From positions 1-51,769 of the forward strand of contig DCJC01000037.1 in assembly GCA_002317355.1 (NCBI GenBank): a stretch of 51,769 nt of DNA, written 5' to 3'. Origin of the DNA: Prevotellaceae bacterium UBA1710 (GTDB lineage Bacteria; Bacteroidota; Bacteroidia; Bacteroidales; Bacteroidaceae). A program made the position numbers and the translations under genes. The notes beneath the pieces were generated by a model that was not told the origin of the DNA, did not search any database, and saw nothing but the letters and a program-made list of their open reading frames with translations. Of this stretch, positions 28,105 to 36,534 are shown piece by piece; within the stretch, counting starts at the first letter, position 1, and each line of letters opens with the position of its first letter.

Positions 28105-28152
28105 AAAGATGCAGGAAAAGAGGACGTTGAAACGTCTTTTCCTGCATCTTTT
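28105..28152. terminator. Bidirectional terminator between permease and M6 protease
   Basis: AAAGATGCAGGAAAAGA pairs with TCTTTTCCTGCATCTTT-type sequence around an ACGT-containing top stem; A-rich on the left and T-rich on the right, so it can stop transcripts from both convergent genes. Confidence 0.9.
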
Positions 28153-28170
28153 GTGTATGTGGGGGGGGTA

Positions 28171-29829
28171 TTATTTTACCACTTTATAGGGGCCTTGCGG
28201 GATAGATTCGGGGTTGGTGCCGAGATATATTCCTGATGGAGAGAAAACCTTAGGATGGGCAGCGCCATTGCTTAGGAAATCTGTGATGCCTGTGGAAGGA
28301 TACAGATTGGTAAATGTGAAGTTGATGAGGCCATCAGAGGTCTCGGAGATATTCGTTATAGGCTTCTGCATAAACAGCTTACCATTCTTGTTTGGGGAGA
28401 ATAGTTTGGCTGCAGGTCGAGAGGTATCTGTCAATGATGTGTTAAGCGATGTGCCGGGGTAGGGATCGCCCGAGAGACTTGTCTGGTCGGCTTTATTATC
28501 GGCATTGAATATGGTAAGATGCTGGTGATATGAGTCTTCATTCACTTTGTTGTCGTACCATAAATCTTCATCGTAATCCACATGAAGAACAAGCATTCCA
28601 TGGCCTTCACCTTTTATATCCCATGAGTTGAGTTGTCGGTTTTCCAAGAGGAAGTACTCATTAGGGTTTGCATCGTTGTAGATGACATAAGCCTCAGGCG
28701 AATCTGTTATAGCCTTCATGCCAGTAACAGATGTGTTGGTGGTAAGTTTGATAGGCTCAAGCCAGCCCGCCATCCATCGTTCGTAGGATGTGTATCCGCA
28801 AGGAATGTCTCCGTCTTCGTTATATGAACCATTATCCAAGACTGACCACGAACTCATGCCGAAACCGACATCGTTTGTATCATATAAATCTGGGAGACCG
28901 AGACAATGGCTGAACTCATGGCACATAGTACCGATGCCTGACATGATGGTGCCAGATGAGTTCTTAAGTTCACTACTGCAAGCATAGGTGTCTATCCAGA
29001 CATTATCCAGGCGGATAGAGCCCTCGCTGCTATTGTTATAGTAGTAAGCAGATTCAAGATCCCACTCATGTGACCACATCGTCCATGAAGGAGCACCTTG
29101 TTCCTCTGAATAGCCTGCATAAACAACATATACCTGATCCACCTTTCCATCATGGTTCCAGTCGTAGTCCGGGAAATACACCTGTTTGTCGGCAAGTCTT
29201 ACGGCTTCTATAATCATATCTCCGGGTAATGTATCATCACCCTTTCCGTTTTCGTTAGTGCCGTAATAAGATATCTTATTAGAAAGTTCGAAAGGACCTA
29301 CAACATCAAATTGCAGGTTAAGTTTTCCATAGGACTGGTCTCTGAAATAATCACTGAGGCTACCGATGGCTCCATATTTGTTATACCCTTTCTGATTGGC
29401 AAGAGCATCGAAATCCTCCCTTGTGTATGTGAATTTCTTGTCTTTGAAATTAACGAGGATTATAAGGCCTTTCTTTTCGCCAGTATATGCTGAGGTTGAT
29501 GCAACATCACAGCTGCGAGTTATGGCCTTGGCGTTTGCTATTCGTGCTTTTCGATTATTGTTGCGCTGAGCCATTCGCTCTTTTCTTGCCGCTTTGTGAG
29601 CTTTGAGATTATTAGAGGAGATATAATAAGCGATGCCGAGACTATCTTCTGCTAATGCCCTGCCTTGATCATCGATGTACCAATGTCCGTTCTCATCACC
29701 TGTGAGGGTAGCCATTACTTTAGTACCATCCTTGAGGGTAAGGTATTTCCTGACATGCTTAGCTGGAGCTGCAAGGCATGCTAATGTGGCAAACGTCAAG
29801 AGTAAGGAAAGTATGATACTATTTTTCAT
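28171..29829 (-). CDS. Secreted M6-family zinc metalloprotease (immune inhibitor A-like)
   Basis: A 552-residue exported protease. The start is taken at MKNSIILSLLLTFATLACLAAP, a good signal peptide, rather than an in-frame start 24 codons upstream that has no signal character and overlaps a leader hairpin. The propeptide-like region (about 22-120) precedes the M6 domain; the zinc motif HEFSHCLGLPDLYD (HExxHxxGxxD) is complete and followed by the Met-turn region. The C-terminal segment after about residue 505, ending in SPSGIYLGTNPESIPQGPYK, resembles a type IX secretion (Por) sorting tail, suggesting export to the surface. Transcription probably starts at 30039, giving a leader of about 200 nt with an internal terminator-like hairpin. 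Confidence 0.9.
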   Translation of the reverse strand: MKNSIILSLLLTFATLACLAAPAKHVRKYLTLKDGTKVMATLTGDENGHWYIDDQGRALAEDSLGIAYYISSNNLKAHKAARKERMAQRNNNRKARIANAKAITRSCDVASTSAYTGEKKGLIILVNFKDKKFTYTREDFDALANQKGYNKYGAIGSLSDYFRDQSYGKLNLQFDVVGPFELSNKISYYGTNENGKGDDTLPGDMIIEAVRLADKQVYFPDYDWNHDGKVDQVYVVYAGYSEEQGAPSWTMWSHEWDLESAYYYNNSSEGSIRLDNVWIDTYACSSELKNSSGTIMSGIGTMCHEFSHCLGLPDLYDTNDVGFGMSSWSVLDNGSYNEDGDIPCGYTSYERWMAGWLEPIKLTTNTSVTGMKAITDSPEAYVIYNDANPNEYFLLENRQLNSWDIKGEGHGMLVLHVDYDEDLWYDNKVNEDSYHQHLTIFNADNKADQTSLSGDPYPGTSLNTSLTDTSRPAAKLFSPNKNGKLFMQKPITNISETSDGLINFTFTNLYPSTGITDFLSNGAAHPKVFSPSGIYLGTNPESIPQGPYKVVK

Positions 29830-29856
29830 AAAGGGTACTAATAAATTAAGTTGAAT

Positions 29857-29889
29857 AAAAAACGGCACTGTCTTGATGACGGTGCCGTT
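29857..29889 (-). terminator. Terminator-like hairpin in the protease leader
   Basis: On the minus strand AACGGCAC pairs with GTGCCGTT (with GTC/GAC inside), followed directly by TTTTATT. It lies between the -7 box at 30039 and the protease start at 29829, so it is either a leader attenuator or the terminator of rnhA with a second unseen promoter below it. Confidence 0.65.
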
Positions 29890-30038
29890 CCATTGTGTCA
29901 CTCATACGAGTGTTATAGGTTTTACCGACAAATATAATTATTGTTCAGTATATTGTTAGGAGTCTAATAGTGAGAATGTTTATGTGAGAGTATAGTATTC
30001 AGAGGTTAAACCAGATTGGGTATGCCGGAAAACATTTG

Positions 30039-30046
30039 CAAAGATA
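30039..30046 (-). promoter_or_regulatory. -7 box upstream of the M6 protease
   Basis: TATCTTTG on the minus strand, 74 bp past the end of the RNase H gene and 210 bp ahead of the protease ATG. Confidence 0.6.
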
Positions 30047-30119
30047 ATAAAAAGATTGATATACATCAAACTTTTGCCTAACTTTTTTTGAAAAAATATA
30101 ACTTTTGTTATAAAATCGC

Positions 30120-30818
30120 CTATTTTCGGCCAAAATCAGCTGGAATTTCGCCCCATTTATCGGTTTGCCACTTGATAACGGGTGTGCGATAAGTATTATT
30201 CTTCAGCCAGGCTTCTGCTCTTTCTATCATCTGATAGAGCGTTTCGGTTTTCTCATTTCGTGCAAGGGTTGTCTTGCACTGATGCTTTCTTACCCATAGT
30301 TGAGCATTTACCGAGTCGCTATAGATAGGCATAGTATCGAGTCCTTTCTGCTTTAGAAGGGCAAGTCCATGAACAAGTGCAAGGAATTCTCCAATATTAT
30401 TTGTGCCATGCACTGGTCCATAATGGAAAATTTCCTTTCCTGTGGCGAGATATACACCTCGGTATTCCATAGCTCCTGGATTTCCGGAACAGGCAGCATC
30501 AACAGCTATTGCCTCACGGATAACTTCTGCCGGAAGGTTTTGAGGGTTGTAGTCTGGGCGTGGTTGGGTGTTGGGTGTTGGGTGTTGGGTGGTAGGTGTT
30601 GGGTGTTGGGTGTTGGTGGATTGCTCCTTCTGCTGGTCTGCATACTCAGCATATGCTTCTTCACCCATCTCGAAGGCATCCTCTGCCTCAGACAGAGTCT
30701 TGAATGACTTATACTTAGCTCCTGAAACACCATTAACCGCCTCCTGACATGCTTCCCAAGAGGAATACACGCCAGGAGACGGTCCGTTCCATACTACATA
30801 ATATTTCTGTTTTGCCAA
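30120..30818 (-). CDS. rnhA: Ribonuclease HI with N-terminal viroplasmin (hybrid-binding) domain
   Basis: A 232-residue cytoplasmic nuclease that removes RNA from RNA:DNA hybrids. The N-terminal hybrid-binding domain (KYYVVWNGPSPGVYSSWEAC, about 4-50) is of the RNase H1/viroplasmin type. The catalytic domain (about 102-232) shows Asp107 in AVDAACSGNPG, Glu144 in NNIGEFLAL and Asp168 in PIYSDSVNA. The linker (about 67-88) consists of repeated NTQHPTP-like units, encoded by a tandem GGTGTTGGGTGTT tract that belongs to a repeat also found between genes and in two other enzymes here. Its length may vary between strains. Confidence 0.93.
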   Translation of the reverse strand: MAKQKYYVVWNGPSPGVYSSWEACQEAVNGVSGAKYKSFKTLSEAEDAFEMGEEAYAEYADQQKEQSTNTQHPTPTTQHPTPNTQPRPDYNPQNLPAEVIREAIAVDAACSGNPGAMEYRGVYLATGKEIFHYGPVHGTNNIGEFLALVHGLALLKQKGLDTMPIYSDSVNAQLWVRKHQCKTTLARNEKTETLYQMIERAEAWLKNNTYRTPVIKWQTDKWGEIPADFGRK

Positions 30819-30846
30819 AGCGGGGTAAATGAATAATTATTAAATG

Positions 30847-30957
30847 AAATATTAAATGAAAAATGAAAAATACAAGTTTGCATCTTCATCTGTGCCTTAT
30901 GTGTCAGGCTCATGACAGAAGAGTGTAATTTGTATTTTCCATTTTTCACTTTTCATT
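30847..30957. repeat. AT-rich inverted repeat between metY and rnhA
   Basis: AAATGAAAAATGAAAAATACA on the left is mirrored by TTGTATTTTCCATTTTTCAC on the right. Probably acts as the terminator region of metY and is one more copy of a palindromic repeat type. Confidence 0.6.
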
Positions 30958-30964
30958 TTTAATT

Positions 30965-32242
30965 TTACATCTTAGCCATTGCCTGCTCGAGGTCTGCGAT
31001 GATATCCTCTGCATTCTCGATACCTACAGAAAGACGTACCAAGTCTGGTGCTACGCCTGCCTCACGGAGCTGTTCCTCTGACATCTGACGGTGAGTATGG
31101 CTTGCTGGGTGCAGAACACATGTGCGAGCATCGGCAACGTGTGTAACGATAGAGATGAAGTCGAGGTTATCCATGAAGCGGATAGCATCCTCACGAGTTC
31201 CCTTAAGGCCGAATGCGATAACACCGCAAGTGCCGTTAGGCATATACTTCTTTGCAAGTGCATTGTACTTGTTTGAAGGAAGTGAAGCATAGTTCACCCA
31301 ACCTACCTTCTCGTTCTTCTCAAGCCACTGAGCTACCTTGAGAGCGTTGTCGCAATGCTGACGCATACGGAGAGCGAGAGTCTCAAGACCGATGTTGAGG
31401 AGGAATGAGTTCTGTGGTGCAGGAATGCTACCGAGGTCACGCATAAGCTGTGTTACGAGCTTTGTGCTGTAAGCCATCTTACCGAATGCCTTGGTATAAA
31501 TCACACCATGATAAGACTCGTCTGGAGTTGTAAGGCCAGGGAACTTATCTGCGTATGCATTCCAGTCGAAGTTACCTGAGTCAACCACACAACCACCTAC
31601 CTGAGCAGCATGGCCATCCATGTACTTGGTAGTAGAATGGGTAACGATATCACAGCCCCACTCGAATGGACGGCAGTTGATTGGAGTAGCGAAGGTGTTA
31701 TCCACGATCAATGGTACACCGTGCTTATGAGCCATATTCGCGAAACGCTCGATGTCGAAGATGTTACCGCCAGGGTTTGAGATTGTCTCACCGAAGAAGC
31801 ACTTGGTGTTAGGACGGAACTCCTTCTCAATGCGCTCGTCATCCCAATCTGGATCTACGAATGTACACTCGATGCCAAGTTTCTTCAGAGTAACGCCGAA
31901 GAGGTTGAATGTGCCACCATAGATAGTGTTTGAAGTGATGAAATGATCACCAGCCTCACAGATGTTGAAGATAGCGTAGAAGTTGGCTGCCTGACCAGAA
32001 CTTGTGAGTACTGCACCAACACCACCCTCGAGAGCTGCAATCTTCTTTGCAACGGCATCGTTGGTTGGGTTAGCCAGACGGGTATAGAAATAACCGTTGT
32101 CCTTCAAGTCGAAGAGACGCGCCATCTGGTCGCTGGTATCATACTTGAATGTTGTACTCTGATAGATAGGCAACTGCTGTGGTTCGCCCTTTGTAGCTTT
32201 CCATCCGCCATGTATGCAGATAGTTTCAAGATTCTTCTTCAT
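30965..32242 (-). CDS. metY: O-acetylhomoserine aminocarboxypropyltransferase (sulfhydrylase)
   Basis: A 425-residue PLP enzyme that makes homocysteine from O-acetylhomoserine and sulfide in methionine biosynthesis. The Cys/Met-metabolism PLP fold is clear: TFKYDTSDQ and YTRLANPTNDAVAKKIAALEGG near the N-terminus, SSGQAANFYAIFNI, DNTFATP (about 181), and the PLP lysine Lys206 in THSTTKYMDGH. Length and the C-terminal ASHTHRQMSEEQLREAGV motif fit MetY rather than the shorter MetB/MetC. It has its own -7 box at 32285. Confidence 0.95.
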   Translation of the reverse strand: MKKNLETICIHGGWKATKGEPQQLPIYQSTTFKYDTSDQMARLFDLKDNGYFYTRLANPTNDAVAKKIAALEGGVGAVLTSSGQAANFYAIFNICEAGDHFITSNTIYGGTFNLFGVTLKKLGIECTFVDPDWDDERIEKEFRPNTKCFFGETISNPGGNIFDIERFANMAHKHGVPLIVDNTFATPINCRPFEWGCDIVTHSTTKYMDGHAAQVGGCVVDSGNFDWNAYADKFPGLTTPDESYHGVIYTKAFGKMAYSTKLVTQLMRDLGSIPAPQNSFLLNIGLETLALRMRQHCDNALKVAQWLEKNEKVGWVNYASLPSNKYNALAKKYMPNGTCGVIAFGLKGTREDAIRFMDNLDFISIVTHVADARTCVLHPASHTHRQMSEEQLREAGVAPDLVRLSVGIENAEDIIADLEQAMAKM

Positions 32243-32284
32243 AAATATTTTTCCTATTTTATTTTAATCTTTTTATCTAAGTTG

Positions 32285-32292
32285 CAAAGGTA
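32285..32292 (-). promoter_or_regulatory. -7 box of the metY promoter
   Basis: TACCTTTG on the minus strand, 43 bp upstream of the metY ATG. Confidence 0.75.
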
Positions 32293-32332
32293 CATATTCT
32301 TTTGCAAAACACCAAACAATTCCCACAAAAAC

Positions 32333-32423
32333 GAAGATTGAAAAGTGAAGAGTGAGGAATTTGAGTTAGTACTACGGGTGCAGAGACTAACTCAAATTCC
32401 TCACTCTTTACTTTTCAATCTTC
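32333..32423 (-). terminator. Large hairpin ending the two-domain esterase gene
   Basis: Arms of about 38 bp (32333-32370 and 32386-32423) pair with one visible mismatch around a 15-base loop; core arm sequence GTGAGGAATTTGAGTTAGT. It lies six bases after the esterase stop codon and is followed in that direction by CGTTTTTGTG. Much longer than a normal intrinsic terminator, so it may be a repeat element recruited as one. Confidence 0.75.
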
Positions 32424-32428
32424 ACTTC

Positions 32429-34471
32429 TTAGAAGATATGCTGAACGAACTCAGCGAAGCAACGACGCCATGTGAGCCACTCGTGATGTGTGCCCTGTGA
32501 TGGGAAGTATGTCACGTTGATGCCCATCTCCTTGAGGTTGCTTGTCATCTTGTCAGCACCGAAGTTCTCCTCAGTACCCATACCCATGAAGAAGTACTTC
32601 ACCTTGCTGTTGAAGTCAGATGCGTTTGTGAACACACCGTTAGCGTATGTCTTGAGGTCAACACCGAAGATAGCACCGCTGAATGTACCGATGTAAGCGA
32701 ACTTGTCGAGGTTTGCTGTAGTAATCTCGAGAGTCTGCTTACCACCCCATGAGAGACCAGCCATACCACGGTTCAGACGGTCGGTCTTTGTGCGGAAGTT
32801 GCCATCGATGAAAGGAATGATATCGTTGAGAAGAACATTCTGGAAAGATGCACCGAAGTCCTGCATAGATTCACCCTTCTTAGAACCGAAGCCGTAGTCG
32901 CAGTTACCATTGTCCATAACAACGATCATCTCCTTAGCCTTGCCCTGAGCGATGAGGTTGTCCATGATGTACTGCATCTTACCCTGTGTGCTCCAACCTG
33001 TCTCGTTCTCAGCCATACCATGCTGGAGATAGAGTACTGGGAACTTAGCCTTTACGTTCTTGTCATAGCTTGCTGGAGTGTAAACGAAGCAGCGACGCTC
33101 ACGGTTCTCAACTGAAGACCAGTAGCGGCACTCACGTACCTGACCACGCTTAGAACTTGCGTTTGGCTGATAGAGAGCAATCTCCTCGTCGGTCATTGTA
33201 GCACCGTGCATAGTAGCAAGGAGAGTCTTGTTCTCATTGATGTTTACGTCGATGTCGATAGTACCACACATCTTACCGCAGCCGAATACAGCCTTTGAAG
33301 ATGGGTCGATGTAGTTTGTGCCATCGATAGTGAGGAAGTAATAGTGGTTACCACAAACGAGAGGCTCTGTTGTAACTGTCCAGAAACCGTTCTTATCCTT
33401 GATCATTGGGTACTTCTTGCTGCAGATGTCAGCAGCAACGTACTTAGCCTGAGGTGCCATAACACCGAACTGAACGCGACCGTCCTTATCAATCTTTGGA
33501 TACTCCTGGCAAGGAACTGTTGTGCTTGCAACCTTGAAAGACTCCTTGTTGAGGAGAGACATCATCACGTTAGCATATCTGCGACCGATTTCACGATAGC
33601 CTTCAGCTGTGAAGTGGAGCTTGTCAGGACGGCCCTTGCAACCGAGTGATGATACTGGGTAAGCTGTAGGGATAGTCTCATTGATTCTGTCGATGATAGC
33701 ATTGTGATGGAAGCAGCAACCGCCATCTTCCTGAGTCATAAGCTCACCAACGAGCAATGGGCAGTCCTCTGCCTTGAGGTCGAGCTCCTTGAGCATGCGC
33801 TCATAAACGAGCTTTACACGCTGTGGCCAATCCTGCTGGTTGTTGTCTGTACAACCCTGGTGAAGGAGGATACCCTTGATAACACCAACCTTCTGAGCAG
33901 CCTTAGCACACTCCATGAGGCGACGCATTGGTGCATCATCATATTCCTTACAGAAGTTCTTGAACCAGTCAGCCTGCTTTGAGATATACTCAGTTGTCTT
34001 ATCCTCGTCGTAGAGATCGATACTTGCACCACCAACAGCAACGTTGATAACACCAACCTTGATCTCCTCTGGAAGCTGCTCTACGAGTGAGCGGCCGAAA
34101 TAGTCAGCAGGAGTAAGACCTGTCATTGCACGGCAGAGAGGTGGAACGGCAACATACCACTGCCCCTTCTTTCTGCCAGTATTGTTCATATCAACAGCAG
34201 CCATCATGCGGAAACGAGGACTGAGGTTCTCACGATCCTGAGGCTCAATCTTTGCGTTACCCTCCATGTTCGACTGACCGAAGCAGAGGTAGATGTGGAA
34301 GTTAGGGTCGAACTTGTCAGGCTGAGGAATCTCTCCTGCCTGCTTGTCGCCGTCATTGTAGTTAAGAACCTGATTTTTCTCATAGAATTTCTGCACATCC
34401 TGTGCCATAGCTACGCCTGAGAATAACATAGCGACGATGGTAAGAACCATGAGTTTTGCGTAAAATCTCAT
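32429..34471 (-). CDS. Secreted two-domain carbohydrate esterase (SGNH acetylesterase + CE1-type esterase)
   Basis: A 680-residue exported enzyme with two catalytic units. A signal peptide (ending MAQD, about residue 24) precedes an SGNH/CE6-like domain (about 50-310) with nucleophile Ser67 in CFGQSNMEG and the downstream KLHFTAEGYREIGRR block holding the catalytic His. An E-set/CBM48-like domain follows (about 325-425). The C-terminal half is a CE1/esterase-D alpha/beta hydrolase: YLQHGMAENETGW (oxyanion region), Ser574 in GLSWGG, and a His in QGTHHEWLTW. Such fusions remove acetyl and feruloyl groups from xylan in Prevotella and Bacteroides; substrates here are inferred. It stands alone, away from any susCD pair. 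Confidence 0.92.
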   Translation of the reverse strand: MRFYAKLMVLTIVAMLFSGVAMAQDVQKFYEKNQVLNYNDGDKQAGEIPQPDKFDPNFHIYLCFGQSNMEGNAKIEPQDRENLSPRFRMMAAVDMNNTGRKKGQWYVAVPPLCRAMTGLTPADYFGRSLVEQLPEEIKVGVINVAVGGASIDLYDEDKTTEYISKQADWFKNFCKEYDDAPMRRLMECAKAAQKVGVIKGILLHQGCTDNNQQDWPQRVKLVYERMLKELDLKAEDCPLLVGELMTQEDGGCCFHHNAIIDRINETIPTAYPVSSLGCKGRPDKLHFTAEGYREIGRRYANVMMSLLNKESFKVASTTVPCQEYPKIDKDGRVQFGVMAPQAKYVAADICSKKYPMIKDKNGFWTVTTEPLVCGNHYYFLTIDGTNYIDPSSKAVFGCGKMCGTIDIDVNINENKTLLATMHGATMTDEEIALYQPNASSKRGQVRECRYWSSVENRERRCFVYTPASYDKNVKAKFPVLYLQHGMAENETGWSTQGKMQYIMDNLIAQGKAKEMIVVMDNGNCDYGFGSKKGESMQDFGASFQNVLLNDIIPFIDGNFRTKTDRLNRGMAGLSWGGKQTLEITTANLDKFAYIGTFSGAIFGVDLKTYANGVFTNASDFNSKVKYFFMGMGTEENFGADKMTSNLKEMGINVTYFPSQGTHHEWLTWRRCFAEFVQHIF

Positions 34472-34825
34472 TGTTTTGTGTCTCGTTTAAGTTATTGTTT
34501 AGTTGTTATTATTTACCTTCAATAGAGTTGGCGAATCATCATGATTTCGGGTTATCGATTTTCCGAAATTCACAATCATCGAGCTGCGAAATTACTAAAA
34601 ATTTCCTTAATGCCCAAATCTCTGCCAAATTTTAGAGATTAATTAACATTAACCCATTTCGTCTTCGCCTGCTATAAACGCCATATTTGATAGACGATGA
34701 TATGTCGTATAGGTTTAAAGGACTCTGCAAGAAATTGTGTGGAAAGTAATCCCTCATCTCCGACTTTTCGGTTGAACTCACAACGTTGGTAGAAGTGGGG
34801 GAGACACTTCGCCGATCGTCCCTTC

Positions 34826-35000
34826 CTCCTATGTAGTTCCTATGTGATTCCTATGTAAGTCCCATTTTCCTCCTATGCAAACGCCCAAATGGATATGCTT
34901 TGTTGGGTTTATAGCGAGGGCAGAGCGAAGGCATAGCGAAGGCGCAACGAAGGGTCAGCGAAGGCAGGGAAGAAGCACGGTTGCTTTCGCCATTTTAAAA
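34826..35000. repeat. About 200-bp compound intergenic repeat, copy B (inverted relative to copy A)
   Basis: Reads CTATGTAGTTCCTATGTGAT, CCCATTTTCCTCCTATGCA, TTGTTGGGTTTATAGCG, then AGCGAAGG units and GGTTGCTTTCGCCATTTT. It is the reverse complement of the 19605-19805 copy, with one extra GCGAAGGC-type unit. An adjacent A-rich tract with AAACAAAAGAAAAC repeats continues to about 35035. A 61-codon frame crossing it is not credible. Confidence 0.85.
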
Positions 35001-35050
35001 AACAAAAGAAAACCAAGTAAAACAAAAGAAAACATTTTTCATGTTATTAC

Positions 35051-35229
35051 TGTCCGGTAAAAAGAAAAACGCCCTCCCTTGCATATGCACAATTTGTCAT
35101 CCGAGAGATATTGCCTTCCAGGCAAGTCAACACTATTTCTTCGCTAGAATATTCTTAAAGCACAAGAAATTTGGGGCTTACCATATGTAAAACTTTAAAA
35201 TATTGCTGGTTATGATGGTTTACCGGACA
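35051..35229. mobile_element. MITE-like or decayed IS remnant with 11-bp terminal inverted repeats
   Basis: TGTCCGGTAAA at the left end and TTTACCGGACA at the right end are perfect inverses, 179 bp apart. The interior has no ORF; one frame reads FFARIFLKHKKFGAYHM before stops, which could be the end of a transposase. No target-site duplication was evident. With copy B it accounts for most of the 34472-35416 spacer; the remaining DNA shows a degenerate leftward -7 box near 34590 for the esterase. Confidence 0.55.
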
Positions 35230-35387
35230 CTTTAATCTTCATTGTTTGCAAGCATCTTTGCCACTAAATTGGATATTAGTGGAGATTGTTGTTTATCGGT
35301 GGGAGGTTTCCTGATAAAAATGATAGAAAATCAAGGCGTTTTTGCTTATTTAACGGAGATGTGGCATCTTCAATCAACATTTTTGAG

Positions 35388-35395
35388 TATCTTTG
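35388..35395 (+). promoter_or_regulatory. -7 box of the LytTR gene
   Basis: TATCTTTG. It overlaps a TTG codon that could be read as an upstream start, so translation must begin at the ATG at 35417 instead. Confidence 0.75.
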
Positions 35396-35416
35396 CATGT
35401 AAATTTTCGTAAGCTA

Positions 35417-36310
35417 ATGATAAAAGAAAAGTCTATAAGTGCAATAATCGGAACATTGTTCTTTGCGGTGTTCCAACCTTTTGGACTCTCCTTATTCTGT
35501 ACATCGGAGAGGTTCATGATAACGTGTGGACTGTTTGTTGTAGCCTTTGCATCATGCATGACATGCGAGGGTATAGTCAACTATGTGTTGCGTATGCCAA
35601 TGGATACGAGTAAAGAGCCTTCATACACTATGAAGCGTGGCATCGTGTTTCAGATTTGCAACATCATTGTGTTAACCACTTACCTCTCTCTATATTTTGA
35701 CCGTTTCGCAAGCAACGATGTTGTTGACAACCACTTAAGTGTAGAGCATAGTCTTGGAATGCTCGTTGCAAGTATCGGCTGTTGTTTATTTATCGGTCTA
35801 TACTGGCGTAATGTGTATTGGAAACGACACTACGCAAAGCAGTTGGAGGAGGCCCAGATGCTAAATGGTGTATTAATGGAGCGTTCACGACTGGTGGAGG
35901 TATCAAAACAGGAGTCGATGACAGATACTTCATCTTCCAAGGAAGAGCGCATCATGCTTGAAGGCAGCACAAAAGAATGTGTTTCCCTTTTGCTGTCTGA
36001 TTTCATCTTTGCAGAATCGGAAGGCAACTATGTTTCTATTCATTACATGGAGAATCCCTCAACAGGTTCAGAACAGACAGAAAAACAGACTATGCTCCGT
36101 ACAAGTATGAAGAATGTTGTTGCTATTCTCTGTGTGAATACCGAAATCATACAATGCCATCGTGCGTACATCGTTAATCTCCGACACGTGCAAAGCGTCG
36201 AAGGTCGTAGCAGCGGCATTGGTTTGAAACTTCGCCATTGCGATACTATAGTACCTGTTTCAAAGAGCTATGTAAACGAGGTAAAAGAGCGCATAAAGAA
36301 TCCATTATAG
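35417..36310 (+). CDS. Membrane-bound LytTR-family transcriptional regulator
   Basis: A 297-residue regulator with four predicted membrane helices in the N-terminal half (about 10-30, 38-60, 75-97, 112-132), a short linker, and a C-terminal LytTR DNA-binding domain (about 190-297) recognisable from DFIFAESEGNYVSIHY, LRTSMKNV, QCHRAYIVNLRHVQSVEG and VPVSKSYVNEVKERI. There is no receiver domain, so it probably senses a membrane or envelope signal directly. The start is the ATG at 35417 because the -7 box occupies the alternative upstream TTG. Four evenly spaced TCACA boxes lie just downstream, ahead of pspC, and are candidate binding sites for it. Confidence 0.9.
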   Translation: MIKEKSISAIIGTLFFAVFQPFGLSLFCTSERFMITCGLFVVAFASCMTCEGIVNYVLRMPMDTSKEPSYTMKRGIVFQICNIIVLTTYLSLYFDRFASNDVVDNHLSVEHSLGMLVASIGCCLFIGLYWRNVYWKRHYAKQLEEAQMLNGVLMERSRLVEVSKQESMTDTSSSKEERIMLEGSTKECVSLLLSDFIFAESEGNYVSIHYMENPSTGSEQTEKQTMLRTSMKNVVAILCVNTEIIQCHRAYIVNLRHVQSVEGRSSGIGLKLRHCDTIVPVSKSYVNEVKERIKNPL

Positions 36311-36350
36311 GTCTATCCATTGGCATTCTGTCCATAGCACTCACGTTCGT

Positions 36351-36377
36351 GAGAAGCAAAATCTTCTTTTGCTTCTC
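36351..36377. other. Hairpin after the LytTR gene
   Basis: GAGAAGCAAAA pairs with TTTTGCTTCTC across a five-base loop, 40 bp after the stop codon. No T tract follows; a weak terminator or processing site. Confidence 0.5.
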
Positions 36378-36393
36378 ATCTCACTTAATCGTG

Positions 36394-36466
36394 CCATTCG
36401 TCACAGGAAATTGACCATTCGTCACATTTTGTGCTGATTATCACATAATCCGTCCGTCTATCACAG
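36394..36466 (+). promoter_or_regulatory. Four TCACA boxes at helical spacing (candidate operator)
   Basis: TCACA starts at 36401, 36422, 36441 and 36461, that is 21, 19 and 20 bp apart and on one face of the helix. The first two are part of identical 12-mers CCATTCGTCACA at 36394 and 36415; the last two sit in TATCACA. The array ends about 28 bp upstream of the -7 box at 36494. LytTR proteins bind direct repeats about 21-22 bp apart, so the adjacent LytTR regulator is the natural candidate; this is inference. Confidence 0.6.
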
Positions 36467-36493
36467 ATATTTGGTGGGCGGACGGATTCTTTG

Positions 36494-36501
36494 TAATTTT
36501 G
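36494..36501 (+). promoter_or_regulatory. -7 box of the pspC-led operon
   Basis: TAATTTTG, 33 bp ahead of the ATG at 36535; a TTG-initiated in-frame extension from 36499 overlaps this box and is rejected. Confidence 0.75.
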
Positions 36502-36534
36502 CACTCGTCAAGTTTAACTCAACTCGTAGATATT

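Noticed and set aside
34875..35060. 61-codon frame in the intergenic repeat
   Set aside because: It is a translation of the CTTCGC/CGAAGG repeat units.
35051..35229. Complete insertion sequence
   Set aside because: Only 179 bp with no transposase ORF and no visible target duplication; called a remnant only.
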